NCBI GenBank assembly: GCA_034336665.1
Contig: JAPFBE010000003.1
Span: 38,600,360 to 38,664,359 of the forward strand
Length of the DNA: 64,000 nt
Direction of reading: 5' to 3'
DNA from: Luscinia megarhynchos
Taxonomy: Eukaryota > Chordata > Aves > Passeriformes > Turdidae
The notes beneath the pieces are model-generated. The model was given only the letters and a program-made list of their open reading frames with translations. It was not told the DNA's origin and made no database searches. This document shows positions 48,400-59,175 of this stretch, one piece after another (within the stretch, counting starts at the first letter, position 1; each line of letters opens with the position of its first letter). Both the position numbers and the translations under genes were made by a program.

Positions 48400-48800
48400 A
48401 GTTTGTATGCAGTTGAAAAATGTATATTGCCACCTGGATGTCCAGGACATTGTTTCAGATGAAATAAATTTCAATTTGGACAATTGCTGCTTTTAAAGCA
48501 TTTCATAGCTCTGTAAACAATATGCTTTGTATCATTCTAATGGTAACAGAGCAGAACACACTAATTTTAAAATCACCCAAAATAATGCTAAAAAGATAAC
48601 TGGCAACTTTGGATAATGGGACATTAGTCTGAAATTGATTCAAGTATGAGGATTATAATGACTTTTGCAAGTGTTCAGTTTTATAATACAATAAGAAAAG
48701 AATGTTTTGGTGTAAATTTGTTTTAAAATAAGATGCAAGCTAAAAACCTCACATTTTAAAGAACATAAACATCGTCAGAACCTGATCAGTGGTAGCAGTG
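48400..48800. promoter_or_regulatory. AT-rich unique block, possible conserved non-coding element
   Basis: About 400 repeat-free, AT-rich bases with many TAAT, ACAATTG and ATGATT-type words (e.g. GGACAATTGCTGC, CACTAATTTTAAAATCACCC). It looks unlike the surrounding neutral DNA, but conservation was not tested. Confidence 0.2.
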
Positions 48801-49260
48801 TGCTTTAACTTGAAAGAGTTGGTGCTCTGATGTCACTGCTGTGTCTGTCACTGATACATGAAATGAAGTCAGTACCTGACAGAAAATGAAGTCAGTACCT
48901 TCCACCCTGGAAGTCACAACTGCCCAGTCACACCTTCAGCATTCACTCAGATTTCTGGGTGTGGGGAGGCTTGACACAGTCATGGAAGAGGGGTCTTCAT
49001 TCTTATTCTATATTCTTATAAATGAAATGGGAAGGTGCCTCAGGAGACAGATCATCTCTGCAAGTGAATGTGGGGTGGATGAGGCAGGGCACCTGCCACT
49101 TCAGAAGAACATAATCTGGGTTTTCCAGCCCACCACCACTTTGCCCTAAGGTAGAGATGCACTGAGTTAAGAAGAACATAGAATAGATCAGGAAGGTCCC
49201 ATGCAAAAATACATAGACTTCTTTATCTTTCTAAATAGTAGTGTTGTAGTAGTGGTGGTC

Positions 49261-49543
<283 letters not shown>

Positions 49544-49744
49544 AAGATTTTTCAAAGGGAGAAGCTGTTCATTAGTGTAGCTATCTAGGCAGCAAACTAA
49601 GATGCAAGAATGACTTGAAAAAATATAGGGGTAAGAAAGTAAATTTCCTATTCCTCCCTTGCTCAGTTTCAAAGATTCCTCTTTATTCTCTTGTTTTTGT
49701 TCCATCCCTGTACATTTTATAATATCAAAAATTTGCTATAGTAT

Positions 49745-49800
49745 GAAAGATTCCAAAAGACCTCAGGTAGACACCTAGTCTACCGCCTCAGGAAGGGCCT
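49745..49800 (+). mobile_element. Possible ancient CR1/L3-like fragment
   Basis: AAGACCTCAGGTAGACACCT followed by AGTCTACCGCCTCAGG resembles the diverged 'GACCTC..GGTCATCTAGTCCAACCCCCTGC' core of CR1/L3 3' ends. The match is from memory and weak. Confidence 0.25.
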
Positions 49801-52800
49801 GTGGAAAATGCTTACTTTACCTACCTTTTCTGGAGAAACTTCATCCCTTTTCTTTAGCAACTCATCTCATTGTGCAAATGGTCTTCAATTAGATTCTTTC
49901 TTGTTTTACAAATAGTGAAGATGCTCATGGATGCCAAGAACAAGGGATGACTCCACTGCAGGGTATGAGGGAATAGGCATGCATCTGCCCTCTCCACCCC
50001 CATTCCTCAGCCTTTTCTCAGCCACTCTCTACTGCTAATTCCCCCACCTCTTTGGCCACATCTCTGCTAACATTTGCTTTTCAAGTTGTTTTACATGCCC
50101 ATCTACTTCTACTCTGAACTGATTCTTTGTTCAGGCTGCTAACTGGATGCACCAGAGAAGAAGTAGCATAAGGGCTCCCCAGACAGCTCTGGACAAAAAT
50201 CACCTCAGATGAGCTTTTACCATGGGAAAAGATGGTTTGCCAGATATTCTAGGACTGAATGGGAGGCAAGCATGGAAGGGGACCTGTAAGGGCAGAACTC
50301 AGTGGATTCTGCTAACTTCTCTTCAAATGCCATCAGGAACCACAGAGATGCAAATAGGGGCACATTGAACTCACAGTGCAGTTGGGCTTCAGCCCTGCAT
50401 TTACTTCTGTGGTAACAGACATGAAATATGGTGTAGAAGCAAAAACCAATTTCTGCTTTTGCCTGTAACAGTGAGTTATAACTAACCTGGGCTCTGTGCT
50501 GATGCCTTGGTTTTATGCACGCTGACTGTATCCGGAGGGAAAGCCATGGCTTCTATTTTCATACTTGGTTCTCACATGAAATAATGGGGGGAAGAGGAGG
50601 AGGGGGGAAGATGCAGCTGCAAAAACAGTCAGTGAAACATAAAAATCCCTATTGTTTTGTTGTAGTTCTCGGTGCCCTTCAACTTCTGGGCACAGACAAG
50701 ACCTCCCCCTGCTCAGGTTCAATACGCAGGGGAGCCTTGAGGCTCAGAACTCCCTTCCTACTTTTGCCTAAGCCTTGCTGTCAATTGTGCTTTTGTTCAC
50801 AGAAAAAAAAATAGCCCAATGCATGCTAATTTATAGCCAGGGAAGCAATTAAAAAAAAGTTTATTATCCTTTCCCCACTGCCTCTCAAATGGAGTGTTAC
50901 AGCAGCAGGGTTTTTTGGTAAACTTGACACAAACTGATGTCAGTGATGGGGGACAAAGGCCAGGAACCAAGCACAGGTCTTTACATCTTCCCTCTATGTG
51001 AAATGGGACAGCCTTCCTATTTTCTCTGCCTGCCTATACTCAGGAATGTGCATGCTTCAGGAAAACCTAGGCACAAAGACACACTTATTTCCTTAGGTTT
51101 TGTCTGTTCTGTACACACTGCCCTCACATACCCACTTTAAGAAATGTTTGTTAAATATTTAAGAAAGGATTGTCTAATATAGCCACGATGTTGAGACATA
51201 TTTATCTTTTATTACTGAACTTAATGTGTCCCTTTTTCTGTAAATTGTGGCATATGATTAATAGTCAACAAAATGTTAGACACCACCTAGTCTATAGAGT
51301 GAAATAAGCTAACCCAGCTTGCCTCTGGATTTTGTAACTCTTTGCAAAACCTTAGAACTGCATCAACAGAGGGTTTCCCATTAGCACAAGACTGGTCTTG
51401 TCTTTCAGGAGGAGTTGTTTTTTCAAAACTGATTGTAAAGAAAGCAACAGATGTCTCTCCCTACTAGGTATTTTAAGTGGTCTCTGAGTGGAGTCATGAT
51501 GTGGAGTTGAAAGTGCCTGAATGCTTTCAAATGAGCAGGTAGCTTTCACATGTGCTTCAGAAATCACACAGAGCAGGCAGGGAGGGGCAGCATTTGCAGG
51601 GAGAGCTCCTTTTGAGACACCTCATGGGCAAAATCATCTACTCCCACCAAGTACCACAGACCTGGGGGACTTCCTTCCAGCAGTTCACAGTAAAACACAC
51701 ACACTTCACTGGTGACCCAAGTGCTGATGATTGAAGAGGATGGAAGAGATTTTTTTCCCTGGCCTGTGCTCTCACTCAGCAATACCAATGATGTAACCAG
51801 ACAGCTCTTTCATGTCCACTGCCACTGGTGTCCCTCTCATTTTGCAAGTATTTAATTCTGTATTGTCCAAGCAGAGGCCTCTTGGCGACCAATCTGGGGG
51901 CAGGGCTGTCAGTGATGGTCAGATTTGCAGTGATACATCCATTACTGACTGTATCTGAGCTGCATTTTCAGACAGAGCAAGACATAGAGAGTTAACATGA
52001 AGCACTTCCAGTGGCATCCCATTGAGTAATAGACAAGCACAAACACTAGTTAATATATTAGAGACTACTGTAAAAGCAGGCCAGGAAGGAAGTAAGGCAT
52101 CTGGAAGCCTACACTAGGTCTTCCCAGCAGCATGAACATCTGCCATAAATTCTAGGTTATTGCAGGCATGTGTCACACGTAGACAAGACTTTTACCTTCA
52201 GCAAGCTTCAGTTCAGAAAATTCTTAACTGGTGTTTGTGCTTGATAACACAGTTTTAATAACATTAGCACCAGAAGAAGTAGGAATAAAATTCTAAACAT
52301 AAGATCAAAAGCTACATGGAGTCACACTTTAAATTACAGAGGCCCAAGAAGGTAAGCATAGGCATTTATCACTCCTCATTCTTGTCAGGATAATCAGTTT
52401 CAAATGATGCCAGCAGGCAGTGGGCACCTGCAACAGCTTTAGAAACAGGGCCTCTTACACTTCTGAAGACATCATTCTGAACATCACCTTACACTACTAG
52501 CTTTGATATCACATATTGAGAGTGTCAGAATTAACTGGGGAAGCAATAAACCTAAACACAGTGAGGCTATCTGGTCTCTCCCCTGCTTGCAGTGTGGGCA
52601 CACGCAGGACATTTCCACTGTACATCCCATTCCCTGCACTCCAGTGTGAGGAGGAAAACCCCCATTCTGTTCCCACTGAAGGGCACCCAGTGCTGGGAGG
52701 CAAAGGGAGGTTTGAGGAGCACCACGAGCACAAGACCAAGTGGGGAAGGTGTAGGGGAGGGAAGGTGTGATGGAAAGAAGAGCACTAATTTCTGTGCTGT

Positions 52801-53081
52801 CCTTTGCAAGCACCATTGGTACCAGACTGGAGTGTGTGTGTGTACCACTCTGCAGGTGGCCTTTCCATGGGCACTCTGGTCCCGACTGACAGGATGCTGT
52901 GGGCCTGAGGAGACTGTTTTTGTGGCAGAGTAATGAATGTGATTAAATCACCTCTTCCTCCTTCTGCCCTCCTTCCCCTTTCCCTTCCCCCCTTCCCTTT
53001 CTCCTCCGTGTATAGGGCTCCTGGCAGCAGCCCAGAAAGTCACGGGACTGTCCCGATCCCTGTGGGGCCAGGGGCTGCCTG

Positions 53082-53203
53082 CCATCCATCCATCCATCCA
53101 TCCATCCATCCATCCATCCATCCATCCATCCATCCATCCATCCATCCATCCATCCATCCATCCATCCATCCATCCATCCATCCATCCATCCATCCATCCA
53201 TCC
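53082..53203. repeat. (CATC)n microsatellite
   Basis: Thirty uninterrupted CATC (minus strand GATG) units at the left edge of a CpG-rich patch. SIHP and MDGW repeat frames are artefacts. Confidence 0.97.
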
Positions 53204-54121
53204 CACGCTCGCTCTCGGGGCTGCAGCCCGGCGCTCCCGCGGCAGTGCCGAGCGCTCCGGGAGTTTTCCTGCTGCCGCCCGGGCACCGCTGCCTGATTCT
53301 CAGCTCCGGCTGGGAAGGACACCCCTCCCATCCGCGGGGCACCTTGTGCAATGCCAGCGCCCCAAATCCCCCCGCCCGCCGGGCGCGGCTCCCCGGGGCT
53401 CCCCTCCGCGGAGTGCGCGGCTCCCCAGCCGCAGCCAAGCGGAAAAAAAGAAAATAATGGACTTGCCCGCACGAGCTTTTATTCTCTTCTTCCCACTTTT
53501 TAATCTTTATAACAGTTATTAAAAACTAGCCCTGCCTCGGGGCTTTGCCATGCTCTGAACCTGAGGGAGGTGAGAGTGGGAGAAGAGGGTTGGAGGGATG
53601 GGAGGGATGAAATGCAGTCAAAGTTGGTTTCCCCTCCGACTCCCCCCACCTCTTCCAATTCAAAATCAGAAATTACTACCCGAGGAGCAGATACTCCGTT
53701 TTATTGGCTCGTAAAAAAAAAGTTTTCAAAGCCTAATTTCCACCAGATACATTGATTTTCCGTTGAAAACAGAATTAAAACAATAAGCGCGAGTAGGTGC
53801 CATCAAAGCTAAACCATCTCTGGCTGTTAATCACGGGAGAGAAGGATTAGAAAAGTCAGTAAAGGAGCGCTGGGTTTGAAACGCAAAAATCCGGAGTTTA
53901 GGAAGAGTAAGCTCAGAGGGGGCTGAAGCAGCTCAAGAAACAAGGAGAAACCTTTAATGAGAGTTAAAATTCAGTGTCAGGTTACTTGTCGATATTGCAA
54001 GGAATACACCGTTCCTGTAAGGGATTTGTGGTCGTGAAAGGCATCCCCTGCTAAAATACCGTTTGATGTTCGTGTCGAAGAGAAAACCAAAACAATCTTT
54101 TTTCCTTTTAAATCCCGATTT

Positions 54122-54206
54122 CAAAACCAAAACCAAAACAAAAACCAAACCAACCAACCAACCAAAAACAAACAAACAAAAAACCAAACCAAAACAAAAA
54201 AAAACC
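54122..54206. repeat. A/C-rich simple repeat (CAAAA/CCAA units)
   Basis: Irregular AAACC, CCAA and ACAAA units over about 85 bases. The minus-strand frame (FVLVWFFVCLF) is an artefact. Confidence 0.85.
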
Positions 54207-54386
54207 ACCCCAGAAAAATCCCACTAAATTTCCAACCGCAGCTTTGAACAGCTTTCCTGGCGATATTTGCTTCAAATCTCACAGGCGCAGTACCCCTGTG
54301 TTCCCGAGGTCTCCCTGCCCTCCCTTCCCCCTTTTCTGCTGCTTGGATGGCCGGCAATGCCCGGCTAAATAATTGCTAGAATTTGA

Positions 54387-54395
54387 AAAAAAAAA

Positions 54396-54426
<31 letters not shown>

Positions 54427-54436
54427 GGAAAAAAAG
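54387..54436. repeat. A-rich tract
   Basis: Nearly pure A with scattered G over about 50 bases, following GAATTTG. Confidence 0.9.
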
Positions 54437-55551
54437 CCGGGAAAATGCGCACCAGCATTCAGGTGCTAACCTACTTATTTGAAAGCAATTTATTTTCCAT
54501 TTTGCCCGTTTTCCTCCTTTAAAACAGAACGCTGAAAGAAAGAATAAGTGCTTTAACATTTCAGTGTTGTGCTCTGGTAATTACTTTTTCACTTTTCCCC
54601 TAAGTTCCAATGTGAAAACCTCACAGGGGGGTCTTTGCTGTAGCAGGGCTACAGTTCCCAATCCCAAGAGCAAGATCTGCAATTACAAACCCATTCGGTG
54701 CCCTTCCCTATCATTAATATGCACAAAATCCTGCTGCTAATCTTATAATCTGTTTTGTTTCATCAATTGCTTGCCTAGCACCAGGCGAGAAAGAAAAAGA
54801 AAGAAAAAGAAAGAGGAGAAGAATAAAGCCGGAAAATCGCGGAAAGCTTCGGAAAGTAAACGGAAAAGCCAAATAAATCGGATTTTATTTTTGATAAAGC
54901 ACAAATCGTTAAGGGTGATAAAAGGGAGCAGAATTTTCCGCTGGAGGGGTGGGTGTCAGGGAAATTTAAGGAAAAATCTCAATACATCCAGCATTTTATT
55001 TGCGTATTCGATTTCTCCGCGTACGGGTCACGAAGTTCCTTAAGCAGTCAGCTGGGGAGGAGGGAGGGGGAGCGTACACCCTTCAGGAGAAGTGTCACTG
55101 CTGTCCCTTCGCCGTGCCCAGGGACAGGAGGCGCCGAGCGCGGGCGAGCTGCGGGTGCGGGTCCGGGGCACCCCCGCTGCCTCACGCCTGGCCATTAAGA
55201 CTTCAGTAAAACAATGAAGACATTAGTTTTTGAAATCGTCCCCATCCTACTCCCCCCTCCCCCCACTCCCTCTTCCTGCGCGGTATTAAGGGAATAAAAC
55301 CATCTGCACCACACGCGTCCTATTGAGATTAATGTAAAAATTATGCCAAAAAATAAAGAGAAAAAAACCAAAACAAAAAACCCCAACCCACGACGAAAAA
55401 ACAACCCGAAACAACCCTTTTCCTCATATATCTTCTTCTCCGTGCCCCGCGCCAGGCCTCGCCGCCGCCTTGCCGTGCACCTGATGATTTATTAACGCAA
55501 TCTGCGGGGAGAGCGACACGCGCGCCCGGCTCCGGCTCGTCCCAGCTCATC

Positions 55552-55710
55552 TCCTAAGTAATTGTTTCTCATTAGTTCTGATAATGTTTTAATAGCGCTG
55601 CCCATAATTTAGTCAGCCTGGAATTAATAACGGAGGGTGTCCTGAAAGGCGCGGGGATGAGGGGGAGCTGCAGTATAAGCAGGTAGTCTTTAATTAATCA
55701 GATTAGCCCG
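55552..55710. promoter_or_regulatory. Homeodomain-motif-rich element inside an orphan CpG island
   Basis: Within a CpG island, AT-rich words cluster: AAGTAATTG, CTCATTAG, TAATGTTTTAATAG, CATAATTTAG, GAATTAATAACG and, at 55690-55706, TTAATTAATCAGATTAG, which contains a HOX/PBX-type ATTAATCA next to GATTA. The mix of AT words and CpGs is typical of conserved developmental enhancers. Conservation was not tested. Confidence 0.35.
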
Positions 55711-56387
55711 GAGGTCCCCGCGCCGTAAGGGATCCCCCGGCGCAGCGCTCGGACGGGACCCGGGTGGCGGAGGGGGGGAGAGGGGCGTCGGTACTGGCTG
55801 CTCATCCCCAAACTGCTCGGAGCGGCTGCGGGGGGCTCTGCCGGCGGGGAAGGACGGAGGTGAGCGGCCCTCCCGTCCCCGGTGTCCCGGGGGCCGCTCC
55901 CGGCCCGGCCCCGCCGTGCCCGGGGCAGCCGCCGAGAGGCGCTGCCGCCGCCCCCGCGCTCCCCGCCCGCGCTGCTTCCCCGCGGGATGGTGGGGTTCTT
56001 CCTCCCCCCTTCCCCTCTCCCCTTAATTAAACCGAAAAAAACCCAAAATAAGTGAAAGCGCTGCTCGGAGACGGAGGGAAAACACACTAAGCGAGGAAAT
56101 GGGCACTGTGGCTCCAAGCGCGAAATGGCCATGGAGGCGGTGAGAAATGAAACTAAAAAACAACTGTTTTCTATTTACAATTTTAAATAAACAGAACAGC
56201 CTTCCCCGCGGTGTTTGTCTAAGTGCAGCAGCATTGCTGCTGTGTAGGTCATGAAAAGGTTGGTGCATAGTTTAAAACTTCCCATTCTGTTAATTTCTTA
56301 AAGAACAGTCGTTCATAGTCTGAGCACAAAAGCTCATGATTTAATGAGGAACAGAAACAAAATCTCTGATTGTTGGTGTTTCAAACT

Positions 56388-56651
56388 TCATTGGAGTCCT
56401 CTGGCAACCACAAGTTGATCCTCTGCAGCTTCAATACCCTTTAGCCCTCCATATAAGAGTACATGCTGAATAGAGGACAATGCCTGGTTGTTATGTTTAT
56501 TTACCCTTACTACAAGCTGGGTTAACCTCTTCAAAACAGCTTTACTAAGCCCGTTAACCACACAGCCCACATGATCTGTAGCCGTATCCCTAATGTGATG
56601 TAAATCTGACTCGAGACCATATGCACAAGTTCTGCTGCATTGTGTCTCCAA
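56388..56651 (-). other. Unrecognised 87-codon open frame beside CLYBL
   Basis: The frame follows a TAG, opens with TTG and runs 87 codons to TGA. The predicted peptide has a protein-like composition: a cysteine-bearing start (QCSRTCAYGLES), then an amphipathic stretch with regularly spaced Leu/Val (NGLSKAVLKRLTQLVVRV, QALSSIQHVLLYGGL). I could not place it in a family. It lies just beyond the likely CLYBL polyadenylation signal on the same strand. Options are a decayed retroelement or endogenous retroviral fragment, or chance; no flanking terminal repeats were seen. Confidence 0.2.
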
Positions 56652-56661
56652 AAACTACAAG

Positions 56662-56667
56662 TTTATT
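56662..56667 (-). terminator. Candidate polyadenylation signal of CLYBL
   Basis: TTTATT on plus is AATAAA on the transcript strand, in the context CGGCAATAAACTTG, 644 bases past the stop codon. Confidence 0.45.
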
Positions 56668-57310
56668 GCCGTCCAATCCTTCCCGAGCTGGACGCTTCCA
56701 GGAGGAAACTCTCTGAATAGCAACTGCTTAAAAAAAAGAGAAGAAAGTCAAGAGTTCTGCATTGTTGGAGCATTATTTTTAATGGCTGTTGCACATTTAC
56801 AGAAGGGCGGTGCCGGGGGGAAAGCAAAGCTCACACAGGGTAAAGATTTTCATTGCAGTTATTTCAACTGGTGCGTAATTATTCGAGTTTTCTCCTTTCT
56901 GCCAGGAGTTCTGCATCAGAGTGGGAAGAAGCACAGAAAAAAATATGAACAATTGAATTAGTTTCCATCTGCTCTTTTAACAGGGCTCAGGGCTTATATT
57001 TTGCCTTTCTCCTTCAGTGTAGTCATAATCCCACATTTGTAGTAATTAGAGTGATGTCACAGATTTGGTGATGCAACTTCATTGCAGGCTATGACTAGAA
57101 CATGGGCCATGCAGAACGAGCAGTGGCTTGAGTTGGGAATAGTTTTAGTAATCAGCAATTCCAGCAAGCAAACTATGACAGATCTGCAAAATGGAAATTA
57201 ATTTCTGTTTAAGCCTGACGTCTTTAATTTTGCACACCACCCCCCCAAGTATTATAGGCCTCTTTTAAAACAGCTACTGGGGCCCCATGGCGAGAGCTTC
57301 ATTTACCAGC
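56662..57310 (-). other. CLYBL: CLYBL 3' untranslated region (probable extent)
   Basis: The sequence between the CLYBL stop codon and the first convincing AATAAA on the minus strand is about 650 bases, AT-rich and without coding domains. A second AATAAA at 56496-56501 would extend it by 165 bases. Confidence 0.5.
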
Positions 57311-57406
57311 TCATTTTTTCTTGATGGCTGTGGCAAGTGTAACAATGTTCTGTGCCTGCTTCAGTAATGGCATGTCGATCATGCTCCCGCGGAAAGTAAA
57401 CGCTCC
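57311..57406 (-). CDS. CLYBL: CLYBL terminal coding exon
   Basis: CLYBL is a mitochondrial citramalyl-CoA lyase (CitE-like, TIM-barrel family) that acts in itaconate/C5-dicarboxylate breakdown and protects vitamin B12 metabolism. This exon encodes its last 31 residues, beginning GAFTFRGSMIDMPLLKQAQN and ending with three lysines before TGA, closely matching the human C-terminus (GAFTFQGSMIDMPLLK..., ending KEK). The acceptor on the minus strand is strong: TTCATATTCTCTCTCTTCCAG before GGAGCG. The exon starts at a codon boundary. It points toward ZIC5, as in human. Upstream exons lie beyond the window or in its far intron; none was found to 64000. The ordinary ATG-based frame through the region is a different, spurious one. 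Confidence 0.93.
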   Translation of the reverse strand, partial: GAFTFRGSMIDMPLLKQAQNIVTLATAIKKK

Positions 57407-59135
57407 CTGGAAGAGAGAGAATATGAACTTCCTGAGACACCTCTGGAAATTGTAGTTGGCATGTCTTGTTCTTTACAAACACATCTGTTTGCCAGGAAAT
57501 ATCTTCTCCCACAGGAATCCTGAATAAGTTTTAGGAGACAAACTGACTGAGACAGAGCCAAGTGCATTTAAAGAAACGTGAAGGGCAACAAGCTCTCCAA
57601 AGAGGAGGCAAAAAGAGAGAGAAAAGAGAAGCCCAGGGTGCAGCTGGCCTGTTTCAGCCTCCCTAGCTGGCAAACACTGAGAGCCAAGAGCAGTGAGGCC
57701 GTGTGTGCCAGCTGGGGAGGGGGGCTGGCAGACACCACACCTGGGGGGCAGCTCTGCTCCCCACTTCAGCATCTCCATCCAGAATCCATCCAGGGCTGTG
57801 CCACAGGGCCAGCGGGAAACTGCCTGCAGAGAGGGCAAAGCCAGGAGTGATCTTTGTCAGCAAGCAGTAATGGGTGTTTGTGGGGTGGAGAGAAGTGCTC
57901 CTGACTCGGGGTTTGCTGAGGTTGTGCTGCTGCTGCTGCACCTCTCCATGATGTCTCCAGTGGTAAAGACAGGCTGGGCCTGTGCCGAGAGCCAGGGACT
58001 GGGACGACAGCTGAAATAACCAAGTGGGTGGCACAATAATATTGCCCAAATCTCCTCTGGAGCCAAGGCAAAGCCCACCTGAGCACCACTTATAGGGAAC
58101 TTCCCCAAAGGGATGCAGAACTACTCCGTGTGCCTCAACAGTGGCGATCTGAGAGTCAGGACAGGTTTCAAAAGTCACTTTGTATTCCTAAGGATTTTTT
58201 GTTGGTACCATGGTGACAAGTTTAAAACAATTAACTATGAATCATAGTTAAACACAAGACATATCCTTTAAATAGTGCCAAACCTGACTTGTTCCCTTAG
58301 ATGGTTTAATCCCCACGTGTCTCTGAAGTAGGATTTGGAAGATAAAATATTGCATTAAGATATGCTGAAGTTCAATAGACCAAAAAAAAAATAATCTTAT
58401 TTGTAATTCTAACAGTAGTTTGACACATTAAAAACCCCCAAACAACAAACCCAAAAATCCAAGTACAAAGGTGCAATCCATTTCCTGAAGAACCCAGAAC
58501 TGAGGGCCTGGCCCAAGCTCTGCATAGGGCAGCTCTGTGAAGGACTGCACACCCTTTTAATGTCCTGCTGCAATCGATACAGGATCCCAGGCTGGCCTTG
58601 GGTGTGACAGTGAGCACGGCTAACCAAGGGCAAGGGACAGTCCAAAGCAGCACATGTGTCTGTGCATGAGCAGTGAGAGAAATGTACAGGAGAACAAAGC
58701 TTTTTCTGGTTTTCATTTGAGGCTTGATAATTATTAAATAGAGAACTCCAGCATGTAAAGTGAAAATATAATTTATTTACAAAAATATTTAGGAAATGTG
58801 TTGCTCCAATGGCATATCTAGCTAAACTGAAGCAGTATTAATTAAATATTAAGTAATGTTCTGGAATAGTTAAGACACCTTAAAAAGTACTCTAACACAA
58901 ATCAATATTCTTGCATGTAAGAGCAGGCTGTATTAAAGCCATTTAAAATATAACAGTAAAAACTATTATTTTATTCAAAGTAGATTTTCCTACTGCAATT
59001 TGCAATATTTCAGGTAGGTTTGGAGAATGAGGCTGACAGATACTCAAGAGTTGGTGCTTCAAATTGAATTTTTTTGTTTACTGAGCAAGCAATCAACCCT
59101 ACCTTTACCCCAACACCAACTCCAACACCAGCATC

Positions 59136-59175
<40 letters not shown>

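Larger units (their letters stand above)
53204..56661. other. Second orphan CpG-island cluster between ZIC5 and CLYBL
   Basis: CpG-rich patches lie at 53204-53440, about 55030-55180, and 55430-56020; the interval between is AT-rich with A/C-rich simple repeats. No coding exon was recognised on either strand in the CpG patches. The CLYBL gene ends here rather than starting, so the islands are not its promoter. They may be Polycomb-type islands or promoters of a non-coding RNA. Left and right edges are set by the CATC repeat and the CLYBL polyadenylation signal. Confidence 0.5.

Noticed and set aside
58225..58255. ATGAATCATAGTTAAAC as the terminal repeat of a CR1 element
   Set aside because: It resembles ATTCTATG-type ends only loosely, is not tandem, and has no CR1 body beside it.
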